Assembly (NCBI GenBank): GCA_028288765.1
Contig: JAQGHQ010000557.1
Location: 1-38,649, forward strand
Direction of reading: 5' to 3'
Length of the DNA stretch: 38,649 nt
Source: Gemmataceae bacterium
GTDB taxonomy: Bacteria > Planctomycetota > Planctomycetia > Gemmatales > Gemmataceae
The position numbers and the translations under genes were made by a program. Positions 17,902-26,386 of this stretch are shown in pieces. Under the pieces are notes generated by a model. The model worked only from the letters and a program-made list of their open reading frames with translations, was not told the origin of the DNA and ran no database searches. Position 1 is the stretch's first letter. Every line of letters starts with the position of its first letter.

Positions 17902-19061
17902 AACCGCCGGCGGTCACCCTCAAGATCGAGCGCCGGTCGTCGCACCCGTGGATCTTCCAGAAGATGGTGGAGAAACCGGCGAGCCGGCTCCCACCGGGGT
18001 CGGTGGTCGAGATCCACGACCGGACCGGCCAGTGGGTCGGCCGGGGGTTCTACAACGGCCACTCCCGGATCTCGCTCCGGGTCCTGACCACCACCCCGGA
18101 CGAGCGGATCGACGCCGATTTCTTCGCCCGCAAGCTCGGGACCGCGATCGCGTTCCGCCGCGACGTGCTCAAGCTCGACGCGGTCACGAACGCCTACCGG
18201 CTCGTCCACTCCGAGGCCGACGGGCTGAGCGGGCTGGTGGTCGACCGGTTCGGCGACACGGTGGTGATCGAGTTCTTCGCGGCCGGGATGTTCCGCCAGC
18301 GGGCGGTCATCATGGACGTGCTCAAGACCCACTTCCCCGCCGCCAGGTTCTACTGGTTCGCCGAGGAGCACGTCGGCAAGCAGGAGTCGTTCGACTGCCG
18401 GGCGCCCGAGCCGCCCCCGCCGGACGTGATCCACGAACACGGGCTGAAGTTCCGGGTCGCGCCCGGGAGCAAGCACAAGACCGGATTCTTCCTCGACCAG
18501 CGGGAGAATCGCCAGCTGCTGAGCACGTTCTGCGGCGGCAAGCGGGTCCTCGACCTGTGCTGCAACACGGGCGGGTTCTCGGTCTACGCCAAGGCACTCG
18601 GCGGGGCCGGGGAGGTGGTCGGGATCGATCTCGACGAGCAGGCGCTCGAGCTGGCGAAGGGGAACGCCAGGCTGAACAACGCCCAGGTTCGCTACATTCA
18701 GGCCGACCTGTTCTCGTGGCTGCGGGACGTGCGGCCCAACGGCCAGCAGTTCGACGTGGTGGTTCTCGACCCGGCGAAGCTGACCCGCGACCGGGAGGCC
18801 GTCGACCTCGCCCTGCGGAAGTATTGTGACATGAACCGGCTCGCCCTCCTGGCGGTGGCGCCGGGCGGGATCTTCCTGACCTGTTCCTGTACGGGGCTCG
18901 TCAGCGAGAGCGATTTCCTCGAATCAGTCCGCCGGGCGGCGTGGCAGGCCGGTCGGACACTCCAGGTGTTCCGGGTGGGCGGTGCCGGCGGCGACCACCC
19001 GTTCCTGCTGAGCGTACCGGAAGGGCGATACCTCAAAGCCGTGTTCGCCCGCGTCGAGTGA
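17865..19061 (+). CDS. RlmI-type class I SAM-dependent rRNA methyltransferase
   Basis: A 398-residue protein with an N-terminal PUA-like domain (VTLKIERRSSHPWIFQKMVE, ending near residue 80 with ISLRVLT), a middle linker domain (YRLVHSEADGLSGLVVDRFG) and a C-terminal Rossmann methyltransferase domain. Motif I is VLDLCCNTGGFSVYA (228-242), the acidic loop is GIDLDEQALELAKGN, motif IV is VVVLDPAKLTRD, and the C-terminal CSCTGLVSESDF matches RlmI. RlmI makes m5C1962 in 23S rRNA; this substrate is inferred from family. Residues 4-13 come from a heptamer array, so the true conserved start is near residue 15; the first in-frame ATG (17865) is kept. The protein is cytoplasmic. Confidence 0.9.
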   Translation: MSDIPQPEFRVPQPPAVTLKIERRSSHPWIFQKMVEKPASRLPPGSVVEIHDRTGQWVGRGFYNGHSRISLRVLTTTPDERIDADFFARKLGTAIAFRRDVLKLDAVTNAYRLVHSEADGLSGLVVDRFGDTVVIEFFAAGMFRQRAVIMDVLKTHFPAARFYWFAEEHVGKQESFDCRAPEPPPPDVIHEHGLKFRVAPGSKHKTGFFLDQRENRQLLSTFCGGKRVLDLCCNTGGFSVYAKALGGAGEVVGIDLDEQALELAKGNARLNNAQVRYIQADLFSWLRDVRPNGQQFDVVVLDPAKLTRDREAVDLALRKYCDMNRLALLAVAPGGIFLTCSCTGLVSESDFLESVRRAAWQAGRTLQVFRVGGAGGDHPFLLSVPEGRYLKAVFARVE

Positions 19062-19149
19062 GGGAACGACAGCCGGCTAATCGAATGTGGTGGTGGGGCA
19101 TTCCCGGAAGAGGGGACGCTCGGGTCCGGATCGTCCGTCGAGAGGGTGT

Positions 19150-19902
19150 TTACAGCGGTAGCTGCAGACGCCCGACGAGCCACTTGGCGGCGCTCCCCAG
19201 GTGCTTCGGATAAGGCCGGTTCGGGCCCCGCCGCACGCGCTGGCGGACGACCTCCCGCGCGTGCTCGTAGAGCCGGCGATCGCACACGTTCGCGGCCTCG
19301 ATCCCTTCAATCGCCGATCGGCTGAGCGCCCGGCGGCGGAGCCGCCGGGCGCCACCCGGGCTCTGGTTCAGTACAGGATAGGACGGCACCCGCCACCCTA
19401 ACTGACCGGCGAGCAGGTCGACCGATTCGGAAAACCGTTCGACGACTCCGAACCCGTCGAAGTATCCGGCGAGCACGTCGAGGGCACGCTCGTAGGTTCG
19501 GTCCGGGTCGGCCTCGACCTCGGCCGGCGTCAACCCGGTCAGGTATTGCGTCTGGAGGTTCCGGGCCCACCCGTGGGCGAGGAAATCCGCCAGCTGGTCG
19601 CCCGCCCGGAGAACACCCCGGTTGGACGGGTCATCGTAGAAGGTGAGATAGTTGTAGAGGGAGACGACCTGATCGATCGGGTCACGGAAGAAGGTCACGT
19701 ATCGGGTCGCGGTCGGGAGCCGGGTGTGCAGCCCGAAACGGAAGTGCCCCATCACGGCGACCGGCGGTTTCGTCCGTGCCACGGCCTCTAGCTGCTCCAG
19801 CTGCGGACCGTGCCCGGGGTAAAGCGTGTGCAGACTCCCGGCGGGGTATTGCTGCTCGGCGATCCACCGAAAGGTCGTCCCGGCCGTTTTGGGGATGTGC
19901 AT
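19150..19902 (-). CDS. Sulfotransferase family protein, start uncertain
   Basis: About 250 residues. The 5'-phosphosulfate-binding loop HIPKTAGTTF (residues 2-11) and the 3'-phosphate-binding block RYVTFFRDPIDQVVSLYNY (67-85) identify a PAPS-dependent sulfotransferase of the type that modifies carbohydrates. The first ATG (19902) falls right at the P-loop strand, and the frame upstream reads GKGKDPATLLI before a stop, where family members usually have their first beta strand. No ATG, GTG or TTG is available there; CTG (19911) or ATT are the only candidates, with AAGGA about 11 bases before the CTG. Either a rare start is used or the N-terminus is damaged. Acceptor unknown. Convergent with the RlmI-like gene. 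Confidence 0.82.
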   Translation of the reverse strand: MHIPKTAGTTFRWIAEQQYPAGSLHTLYPGHGPQLEQLEAVARTKPPVAVMGHFRFGLHTRLPTATRYVTFFRDPIDQVVSLYNYLTFYDDPSNRGVLRAGDQLADFLAHGWARNLQTQYLTGLTPAEVEADPDRTYERALDVLAGYFDGFGVVERFSESVDLLAGQLGWRVPSYPVLNQSPGGARRLRRRALSRSAIEGIEAANVCDRRLYEHAREVVRQRVRRGPNRPYPKHLGSAAKWLVGRLQLPL

Positions 19903-20242
19903 GATGAGCAGTGTGGCGGGGTCCTTGCCTTTTCCGGAAATGGCTTGTCACCTCTGTGTGGCTCCTTTCTGCCCGTTGTGGCGATTCCGTTCCCGGACAA
20001 GGAGTCTATCAGGCAGATCGCCCGAAGTGTCCAGGAGCGGGCGCGGACGAGGTGTTTTTCATCAGTCGGGCGTCGGGCGGCTCGGCCGCCCAACTTGATG
20101 TGAGAATCAAGGTGGGCCTGGATCGGGCGACGGCCGACGAATCGGCCGCACACCCGGTGAGCGCAAATCACGACTGTACCGGATTTCTTCTGACAACCCG
20201 GGGCTTGTCACGGTCGACGAGCGGATCGCTTTTTGGGGCGGC
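19903..20242. other. 340-base gap with stacked hairpins
   Basis: No convincing gene. Three stem-loops lie close together: 20075-20081/20085-20091 (7 bp), 20088-20099/20106-20117 (12 bp, one mismatch) and 20131-20137/20142-20148 (7 bp, CGAA loop). The first two overlap at 20088-20091 and cannot form together. They lie downstream of mdh and upstream of the sulfotransferase on the minus strand, so they may be terminator or leader structures. No T-run follows any of them. Confidence 0.5.
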
Positions 20243-21229
20243 TCACCCCGGGAGCAGGTCCTTCACCGCGTCGCGTTCTTCGAGCAGTTCGGTCAGCGTG
20301 ATTTTGAATTTCTCCTGCCCGAAGGCGTCGAGTTTGACCCCTTCGACCACCTTCCATGGACCCCCGTCGGTGGTACACGGGTAGCCGAACACCAGCCCGG
20401 CCGGGACCCCGTACTCGCCCTTCGAAATCACCGCCGAGCTCGTCCAGTCCCCTTGGGCCGTGCCCCGGAGCCACGTCTTCACGTGGTCGATCGCCCCGTT
20501 CGCCGCCGACATGGCGCTCGACAGCCCGCGGGCCTTGATCACCGCCGCCCCCCGGCTCTGGACCGCCGGCACGTACGTCTGCTCCAGCCACGCCCGGTCG
20601 GTGATCACCTCGACGGCCGGCTTGCCGTTGATCTTCGCGTTGGTGAAGTCCGGGAACTGGGTGTTCGAATGGTTCCCCCAGATGGTCATGTTCGTCACCG
20701 CCCCGTTCGGCACCCCGGCCTTCTTGGCGAGGGCGGCTACCGCCCGGTTGTGGTCCAGCCGGGTCATCGCACTCCACCGCTCGGCCGGGATCTCTTTCCC
20801 GTTCTGGTAGGCGACCAGGCAGTTCGTGTTGCACGGGTTGCCGACGATCAGGACGCGGACGTCGGGCGCGGCCCGGCGGGCGAGGGCCTGCCCCTGGCCG
20901 ACGAAGATCTTCCCGTTCATCCCGAGTAGGTCCTTCCGCTCCATCCCCTGCTTGCGCGGGGCGGCACCGACGAGCAGGGCCCAGTTGCACCCCTCGAACG
21001 CCCGGTGCGCGTCGTCCGTGATGTCGACCGCGGAGAGGGTCGGGAACCCGCAGTCCTCCAGTTCCATCGCCACCCCTTCGAGGGCTTGCAGGGCCGGGGT
21101 GATCTCAAGGAGCTGCAACCGGACTCTGGTCTCGGGGCCGAACACCTCCCCCGAGGCCAGCCGGGCGAGCATCGAATACGCCACCTGACCGGCCGCCCCG
21201 GTCACCGCCACGCGCACGGTCTTGGACAT
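20243..21229 (-). CDS. mdh: Malate dehydrogenase (LDHNRA type)
   Basis: A 328-residue NAD-dependent malate dehydrogenase, which oxidises malate to oxaloacetate in the TCA cycle. ATG at 21229 with GGAAGG about 9 bases upstream; a longer frame reaching 21460 has no similarity. Seen: the dinucleotide loop GAAGQVAYS (11-19), the substrate-binding loop [15 protein letters not shown] (88-102), NPCNTN (131-136), LDHNRA (158-163) and the active-site His187 in [12 protein letters not shown]. These features match the cytosolic/plant-like MDH group (type 2) rather than the short LDH-like form. No other TCA genes are nearby. It is divergent from the small secreted protein gene at 21482. Confidence 0.95.
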   Translation of the reverse strand: MSKTVRVAVTGAAGQVAYSMLARLASGEVFGPETRVRLQLLEITPALQALEGVAMELEDCGFPTLSAVDITDDAHRAFEGCNWALLVGAAPRKQGMERKDLLGMNGKIFVGQGQALARRAAPDVRVLIVGNPCNTNCLVAYQNGKEIPAERWSAMTRLDHNRAVAALAKKAGVPNGAVTNMTIWGNHSNTQFPDFTNAKINGKPAVEVITDRAWLEQTYVPAVQSRGAAVIKARGLSSAMSAANGAIDHVKTWLRGTAQGDWTSSAVISKGEYGVPAGLVFGYPCTTDGGPWKVVEGVKLDAFGQEKFKITLTELLEERDAVKDLLPG

Positions 21230-21424
21230 GGAAGACGCCTTCCCGGAAGAAAGAAACGGACACCACCGTGGTAGGGTAGCGACCCGGCCGGGTGACGGCG
21301 AACCCCCGCCGGCCACGTCCAAAAGCGTGCCAGAAGTTAATCCGGGGATGTTCGAACCCGGGCACGCTCGAAAATGGCGATTGCCGCCCGGGGGGGCGAA
21401 AGGATCAACTACTCGGGAAGGTGC

Positions 21425-21453
21425 TTGACGGGGCCAATACCCTCGGGTATCTT
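21425..21453 (+). promoter_or_regulatory. Sigma70-type promoter for the 21482 gene
   Basis: TTGACG (21425-21430), 17-base spacer, TATCTT (21448-21453). The start of transcription would be near 21460, leaving a leader of about 22 bases before the ATG at 21482. Five of six and four of six bases match the consensus boxes. Confidence 0.5.
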
Positions 21454-21481
21454 CAGCCAATCTTTCTTAGACTCGTGAACT

Positions 21482-21901
21482 ATGCGGCTTTTCCCCCGGA
21501 CCCCGATCCTCCGACCCGTCGGTGTCGCATTCGCGATCATCGTCGCGGTGTCGCTGTCGCCCAACCGGGCGAGAGCGGAATGCGGGGACTACGTCCACAT
21601 TGTGGGCGGCCAGCAACCGGCTGGGGGGTATCCTGCGGCGGGTGATTTGCCCGGCCCGGGGAGCGAGCGGGACGGACCCCGTCAGCCGTGCCACGGTCCG
21701 AACTGTTCCAGCAATCCGTCCACCCCGACCCCCCCGCTCACCTCCCCGGTGGTGGAATCGACTCACTCGAAGGAGTGGGCCGCCCGCGTCACCGAAGGCG
21801 TCGATCAGGCCGACCGGGCGGGCAGGTGTTTCTTGCCCGAAGTCTGTGGTTCTCCCATCTCGCGACCAATTCCGATCTACCACCCTCCTCGCTCGGCCTG
21901 A
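21482..21901 (+). CDS. Small exported protein, Cys/Pro-rich
   Basis: A 139-residue frame with a clear signal peptide: positive N-terminus MRLFPRTPILR, hydrophobic VGVAFAIIVAVSLS, cleavage after ARA near residue 32, giving a mature start ECGDYVHIVGG. The mature part is low in predicted structure and includes PCHGPNCSSNPSTPTPP (residues about 68-84) and a late Cys pair (CFLPEVCG). The pattern E-C-G-D-Y followed by PCxGPxC resembles small secreted proteins I associate with Gemmata-type genomes, but I cannot name a family. The start lacks a Shine-Dalgarno sequence; a promoter 22 bases upstream could give a short leader. Function unknown. Confidence 0.6.
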   Translation: MRLFPRTPILRPVGVAFAIIVAVSLSPNRARAECGDYVHIVGGQQPAGGYPAAGDLPGPGSERDGPRQPCHGPNCSSNPSTPTPPLTSPVVESTHSKEWAARVTEGVDQADRAGRCFLPEVCGSPISRPIPIYHPPRSA

Positions 21902-22186
21902 ACCCCTGACGGCTCGCTCCGTTTGACCCGCGCCCCCGCATCCGGGAGCCTGACGGACCCGCACATGGCGGCCTCCGGGCTTCCCACCGTTCCAGGGTGA
22001 CTTACGGGCCGATACAGCGCAGCCGGTGTTCGTCACGTGTTTCTTCACCGTCATTGATCGCACGGCGGACCGGGTTCGGTCCACCGGCTCCGGTTCGGAC
22101 CTGAAACCGGTCCGCGCTGCGCCGCGACGTCCGGATTGATTTGTGACTATACCTCCGCGCTCATTCATCGAACCATCGAGGGGATC

Positions 22187-23149
22187 ATGGTACGTCGTCA
22201 TCATGCATTCACGCTGATCGAGTTACTGGTGGTGATCGCGATCATCGCGATCCTGATTGGCCTGCTCCTCCCCGCCGTCCAGAAGACCCGCGAGGCCGCC
22301 GCCCGCATGCAGTGCGGCAACAACCTCAAGCAGATGGCCCTCGCCTGCCACGCCTACCACGACGCGAGAACGGGCTTGCCCCCGGCTCGCGACGACAACT
22401 CTTTCTCGGCCCACGCCTACCTTCTGCCGTACATCGAACAGGGGAACGTGTTCAACCAGATCAACTTCTCCGTGCCGTACAGCGCCCCGGCCAACGCAGG
22501 TCCCATGGGGACGACCATCAAGACGTATATCTGCCCGTCCGACCCCACGACTTCCCTCCCGAACGGCTGGGCCCCCAACAACTACCGGGTGAATCAGGGG
22601 AGCAACATCCTGTGGGGACTCCCTCCGACCAGTGCCTCGAACGTGAACTACGGGATGCCCGCCCCGAACGGCCCGTTCTACCTGGACAGCAAGGTCAAGC
22701 TGACCGACATCACGGACGGGACGAGCAACACGGCCATGGTGAGCGAGGCCCTGGAGGGTAGCTTCAACGCCGGCACGACCTCCCCGAACAACACGCAGAG
22801 GCTCGGGCAACCGGTGGGGCTCTACCCGGCCGACCCGGACCAGGCCTACGCCATGTGCGAATCGGTGGGGTACCAGAACCCGGCGTACAACGGGATGTTC
22901 AACACCGGCGGCCCGTGGATCTACGGGTATCACTCGACGACCGTTTATTTCCACGTCGGCCCGCCGAACTCCCGGTCGTGCATGTACCCGTCCGGGCGGA
23001 TCGGCACGGCCGCCCGGAGTAACCACACGGGCGGGGTGAACGTGGCCCTGTGCGACGGGTCGGTCCGCTTCGTGAACAACTCGGTTCCGCTGGCGGTGTG
23101 GCGGGCGATGGGGTCGAAGGACGGGGGCGAGGTGGCCACCCTCCCATGA
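22187..23149 (+). CDS. DUF1559 protein with prepilin-type N-terminus
   Basis: A 320-residue protein. ATG at 22187 with GAGGGG just before it. The N-terminus is a type IV prepilin-like cleavage/methylation signal, AFTLIELLVVIAIIAILIG, with Ala rather than the usual Gly before the Phe. It continues KTREAAARMQCGNNLKQMAL, the planctomycete DUF1559 hallmark. The body contains LLPYIEQGNVFNQINF and TDITDGTSNTAMVSEALEG, and the end is the typical GGVNVALCDGSVRFVNNSVP ... WRAMGSKDGGEV block. These pseudopilin-like proteins are present in dozens of copies per planctomycete genome and are thought to be exported by a type II-like system; their job is unknown. The lipoprotein gene starts 33 bases later, probably co-transcribed. 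Confidence 0.95.
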   Translation: MVRRHHAFTLIELLVVIAIIAILIGLLLPAVQKTREAAARMQCGNNLKQMALACHAYHDARTGLPPARDDNSFSAHAYLLPYIEQGNVFNQINFSVPYSAPANAGPMGTTIKTYICPSDPTTSLPNGWAPNNYRVNQGSNILWGLPPTSASNVNYGMPAPNGPFYLDSKVKLTDITDGTSNTAMVSEALEGSFNAGTTSPNNTQRLGQPVGLYPADPDQAYAMCESVGYQNPAYNGMFNTGGPWIYGYHSTTVYFHVGPPNSRSCMYPSGRIGTAARSNHTGGVNVALCDGSVRFVNNSVPLAVWRAMGSKDGGEVATLP

Positions 23150-23181
23150 ACCCGATTCCCGACTCGAACCCGGAGCGAACC

Positions 23182-23574
23182 ATGTACCGAACAGCCGCGG
23201 CCGTCGCCGCCGCCCTGATCCTGACCGGGTGTACCGGCGACCCGAAACCCCTCCCGATGGCCGCCACCGCGGAGTCGTCCCGGGCCGTCCTCGTCGCCGC
23301 CCTCGACGGGTGGAAGCAGAGCCGGACGTTCCAGGAACTCGTCGATCAGTCTCCGTCGCTTTATTTCCTGGACGACGAAATGAAACGCGGCTCGAAGCTG
23401 CTCGACTACAAGATCGAGGGCGACGGCCGGCCGCTGGGGACCGGGTACAGCTACGTCGTCACCCTCACCATCCACGACAGGGACGGGGCGAAGCCCCCGA
23501 CCCGGAAGAAAGTTGCGTACACCGCCGTCACGGAACCGAAAAACGTCGTCTCCCTTGAGGACCGAACCCCATGA
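23182..23574 (+). CDS. Small lipoprotein
   Basis: A 130-residue protein; ATG at 23182 with GGAG 7 bases upstream. A lipoprotein signal MYRTAAAVAAALILTGC ends in the lipobox LTGC (Cys17). The mature part includes RAVLVAALDGWKQSRTFQEL and a C-terminal beta-rich stretch (YSYVVTLTIHDRDGAKPPTR, TAVTEPKNVVS). The same arrangement, a lipoprotein directly after a DUF1559 gene, is common in planctomycetes. No function is known. The stop overlaps the start of the next gene in ATGA, indicating translational coupling. Confidence 0.8.
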   Translation: MYRTAAAVAAALILTGCTGDPKPLPMAATAESSRAVLVAALDGWKQSRTFQELVDQSPSLYFLDDEMKRGSKLLDYKIEGDGRPLGTGYSYVVTLTIHDRDGAKPPTRKKVAYTAVTEPKNVVSLEDRTP

Positions 23575-24896
23575 CCTCGTTCGCACTCGCCGCGATCCTG
23601 ACCGCCGCGATCGCCGACCCCGCCCCGCTCCCACCGCCCGCGACGACCCCCAAGCTGGTCCCCGCGACCCGCGAGGAGCTGAAGGACGCGCTCGAAGCCC
23701 ACAAGAAGGCCCGGCCGCGGCTGCCGATGCCCCCGGCTGAAGCCGGGGACGGTCCGCTCGCCCGCGTGAACAACGGCCGGTTCCGGGCGTACTACCTGCC
23801 GGCCGCCCTCCGCGACTCCGGGTTTTCCCGCGAACCGGACCCGGCGATGACCCTGGACAACACGTTCAAGGTGAAACTGTTCTGGATCACCTCGCGGGTG
23901 AACAACTGCTACTACTGCATGGGCCACCAGGAGCACAAGCTCGCCGCCGCGAACCTCTCGGACGACGAGATCGCCGCCCTCGACGGCGACTGGGCGGCGT
24001 TCCCGGCGAAGGAGCAGGCCGCGTTCGCGTTCACCCGCAAGCTCGCCCTCACGCCCCATCTGGTCGGCCCGGCGGACGTCAAGGCGATCGCCGCCCACTA
24101 CCCCCCGACTCAGGTCCTGGAGATCGTGGTCACAGTCGGCGGGTACGCCTCGACGAACCGCTGGACCGACGGGCTGAATATCCCGGCCGAAGACTCCGCC
24201 GAGTTCTTCCGAAAGACCGAATCGAAGGCCGATTTCAAGACGTTCAAGACACCGACCTCGGCGAAGTTCGCGGACCTGCCGTCACTCGTCGCCCCGCTCC
24301 CGGCCAAGTGCTCGAAGGCCGCAAAGCCATCGGTCCCCGACCGGCCGGCGCTGGAAACTCGTGAACAGGTCGAGGAGCAGTGGAAACTGGCCCGGGCCCG
24401 GACCGCGATACTGCCGCTCGGGGACGAGAAGGTGGCGAAAGAGTTGTGGGGTGGCGACGCCGCCCCGAACTGGGCGCAGCTGCTCGCCACCTTCCCGAAG
24501 GCTTCCCGGGGTCGGGTCGCGGGACTGAAAACCGCGGCCGAGAAGGGGACCCTGAGCCCCCGGCTGAAAGCGGCGATCGCGTGGGCGACGGCCCGCGAGG
24601 ACCGGGCGTGGTACGCGCTGGCGGTCGCCCGGGAGCGGCTCAAGGCGGTCGGACTCTCGGACGACCAGATCTTCGCCCTCGACGGCGAGAAGAACGACCT
24701 GCCCGAGCGGGAACGGCAGGCCGTGGCGTTCGCCCGGAAACTGACCGTGGCCCCGGCCTACGTCACGGACACGGACGTGGAAGGACTGCGGAAGGTGTTC
24801 ACCGACAAGGAGGTCGCCGAGATCGTTTACCACACCTGTAACGCCGCGTTCTTCGACCGGGTGACCGAGGCGGCGAGCCTTCCGCTCGACCGATGA
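23571..24896 (+). CDS. Double carboxymuconolactone-decarboxylase (AhpD-like) protein
   Basis: A 441-residue protein made of two AhpD-like halves. The first has the redox motif CYYCMGHQEH (Cys113, Cys116, His119) after KLFWITSRVNN and is followed by LSDDEIAALDGDWAAFPAKE and AFAFTRKLALTP. The second half repeats the frame (LSDDQIFALDGEKNDLPERE, AVAFARKLTVAP) but has REDRAWYALA where the CxxC would be, so it has lost the catalytic cysteines. A short hydrophobic N-terminus (MTSFALAAILTAAIADP) suggests export. Such proteins are peroxidase-like or decarboxylases; the reaction here is not known. It overlaps the lipoprotein gene by 4 bases and is followed by a terminator hairpin. Confidence 0.82.
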   Translation: MTSFALAAILTAAIADPAPLPPPATTPKLVPATREELKDALEAHKKARPRLPMPPAEAGDGPLARVNNGRFRAYYLPAALRDSGFSREPDPAMTLDNTFKVKLFWITSRVNNCYYCMGHQEHKLAAANLSDDEIAALDGDWAAFPAKEQAAFAFTRKLALTPHLVGPADVKAIAAHYPPTQVLEIVVTVGGYASTNRWTDGLNIPAEDSAEFFRKTESKADFKTFKTPTSAKFADLPSLVAPLPAKCSKAAKPSVPDRPALETREQVEEQWKLARARTAILPLGDEKVAKELWGGDAAPNWAQLLATFPKASRGRVAGLKTAAEKGTLSPRLKAAIAWATAREDRAWYALAVARERLKAVGLSDDQIFALDGEKNDLPERERQAVAFARKLTVAPAYVTDTDVEGLRKVFTDKEVAEIVYHTCNAAFFDRVTEAASLPLDR

Positions 24897-24916
24897 CCCA
24901 CACCCGCACGGCCTTC

Positions 24917-24941
24917 CGCGGGGGCCATCCAGGCCCCCGCG
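24917..24941 (+). terminator. Strong GC hairpin after the AhpD-like gene
   Basis: A perfect 10-bp stem (24917-24926 with 24932-24941, CGCGGGGGCC) with a 5-base loop, 20 bases after the stop codon. There is no T-run after it, so termination may need another factor. The rest of the 199-base gap to the next gene shows nothing else clear. Confidence 0.5.
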
Positions 24942-25095
24942 ATTGGACAAGAAGATCGCTGCCCGGTTTACCACAACGGGGGCAGGCAGCCGATTCCTCG
25001 ATGAACCGAACCGCCGCGCCTGTGATAATACCGTCGGTCGTTGACTGACGCCGGACACGCGCCCTCGCCCGAGCCATCCTGGAGGTCGAACACCC

Positions 25096-26352
25096 ATGCG
25101 GATCACCTGCGTTGCGGTCGCCGTGCTCTCGGTCGGACTCCTCCTGGCCCGGGCCTCGGGGGACGAACGCCGCCCGTCCGTGCCCGCGCCGGTCGGTCGG
25201 GGCGGGATGCCGAAGCTGCCGCCCGGGTTCGACCCGGAGAAGATGGCCGACGCGAAAGAAGCCGCGAAGGCGGCGGACTGGCTGGAGAAGGAATATGCGG
25301 GCGGCCGGCAACCGGAGGCCGTCCGGATGCTCGTCGCGATCCTGCGAGGACTCCGGTCCGATGGCCAGAACGGCTGGTGGGGCCCCGCCGCGAGCCGGTA
25401 CACCTGGGACTGGCTCGCGACCCGGGCCGGCGCCGGCCCGAAGGCCGGGGCCGTCCCCCGCGACAAGTTCGCCGGGCCGGCCGCGCTCTTCGACCAGCTC
25501 GACCGCGACGGCGACGGCCGGATCACGCCCGCCGACCTCGACTGGTCGGACAAGAACCCGTACGTCCAGCAAGCCAGCTTCGTGAACCGCCTGTTCCGCC
25601 GACTGGATACGGAGAACGACGGGAAACTCACCCGGGAGGAGCTGGACACGTTCTTCAAAATGGCCGCCCGGGGTAAAGACCACATCACCGCCGAAGACTT
25701 CCGCGTCGCGCTGATCCCCCGCGGGTCGGGCGGGTTCTCGCCCGGCGACGCCCCGGCCGTCCCGGTCCTGGTCCGGGGGCTGTTCTCGGGCGAGATCGGG
25801 TCGATGTACGAAGGTCCCGGGCTCGGCGAGCCGGCCCCGGACTTCACCTTGAAGACGGCTGACGGAAAGGAAACCGTTCAGCTCTCCGGGCTAATCGGGT
25901 CGAAGCCGGTGGTGCTCGTGTTCGGGAACTTCACCTGCGGCCCGTTCCGGGCGCTGTATCCGGATGTGGATGCGGTGTACAAGCGGCACAAGGACGACGC
26001 CAACTTCCTGATGGTGTACGTCCGGGAGGCGCACCCGACGGACGGCTGGAAGATGGAGCAGAACGAGCGGGTCGGGGTCCGGGTCAAGCAGCCGACGACG
26101 TTCGGCGAGCGGGAGAAGGTGTGCGACCAGTTCTGCCGGAAGCTGAAGCCCTTGATGCCGGTGGCCGTGGACGAGATCGATGACCGGACCGGGAACGCGT
26201 ACAGTGCGATGCCGGCCCGGTTGTACGTGATCGACACCAAGGGGAAGGTGGCCTACAAGAGCGGCCGCGGGCCCTTCGGGTTCCGGGTCGGGGAGATGGA
26301 ACAGGCCCTGGTGATGGCACTCCTGGAAGCGGAACCCGCCGCGAAGGAGTAG
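25096..26352 (+). CDS. EF-hand / deiodinase-like thioredoxin-fold fusion, exported
   Basis: A 418-residue protein with a signal peptide (MRITCVAVAVLSVGLLLARA, residues 1-20). ATG at 25096 with GGAGG 12 bases upstream. Two EF-hand loops follow: DRDGDGRITPAD (136-147) and DTENDGKLTREE (171-182), both with the Ca-binding Asp/Asn spacing. The C-terminal domain (about 240-410) is thioredoxin-like and resembles iodothyronine deiodinases: PAPDFTLKTADG, then FGNFTCGPFRALYPD with Cys281 where vertebrate enzymes carry selenocysteine, and the hallmark VREAHPTDGW (309-318). A further CDQFC (343-347) may be redox-active. A role in extracytoplasmic redox chemistry under Ca control is inference; iodothyronine is not an expected substrate in this organism. 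Confidence 0.88.
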   Translation: MRITCVAVAVLSVGLLLARASGDERRPSVPAPVGRGGMPKLPPGFDPEKMADAKEAAKAADWLEKEYAGGRQPEAVRMLVAILRGLRSDGQNGWWGPAASRYTWDWLATRAGAGPKAGAVPRDKFAGPAALFDQLDRDGDGRITPADLDWSDKNPYVQQASFVNRLFRRLDTENDGKLTREELDTFFKMAARGKDHITAEDFRVALIPRGSGGFSPGDAPAVPVLVRGLFSGEIGSMYEGPGLGEPAPDFTLKTADGKETVQLSGLIGSKPVVLVFGNFTCGPFRALYPDVDAVYKRHKDDANFLMVYVREAHPTDGWKMEQNERVGVRVKQPTTFGEREKVCDQFCRKLKPLMPVAVDEIDDRTGNAYSAMPARLYVIDTKGKVAYKSGRGPFGFRVGEMEQALVMALLEAEPAAKE

Positions 26353-26386
26353 GTCGCCCGCTGCCGGCTGGACCGGGTTGTCGCCG

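Noticed and set aside
16182..18476. A 764-residue open frame on the minus strand
   Set aside because: It lies opposite the phosphofructokinase and methyltransferase genes, whose families are certain. It is rich in Asp, Val, Pro, Arg and His in the way typical of antisense frames in GC-rich DNA, and has no recognisable motif.
21902..22186. A further gene or regulatory element between the small exported protein and the DUF1559 gene
   Set aside because: I see no coding pattern, repeat or well-spaced promoter boxes; only scattered short palindromes around CCGGTTCGG.
25930..25950. Selenocysteine insertion at the deiodinase-like active site
   Set aside because: The codon at the active-site position is TGC (Cys), not TGA, so no recoding is needed.
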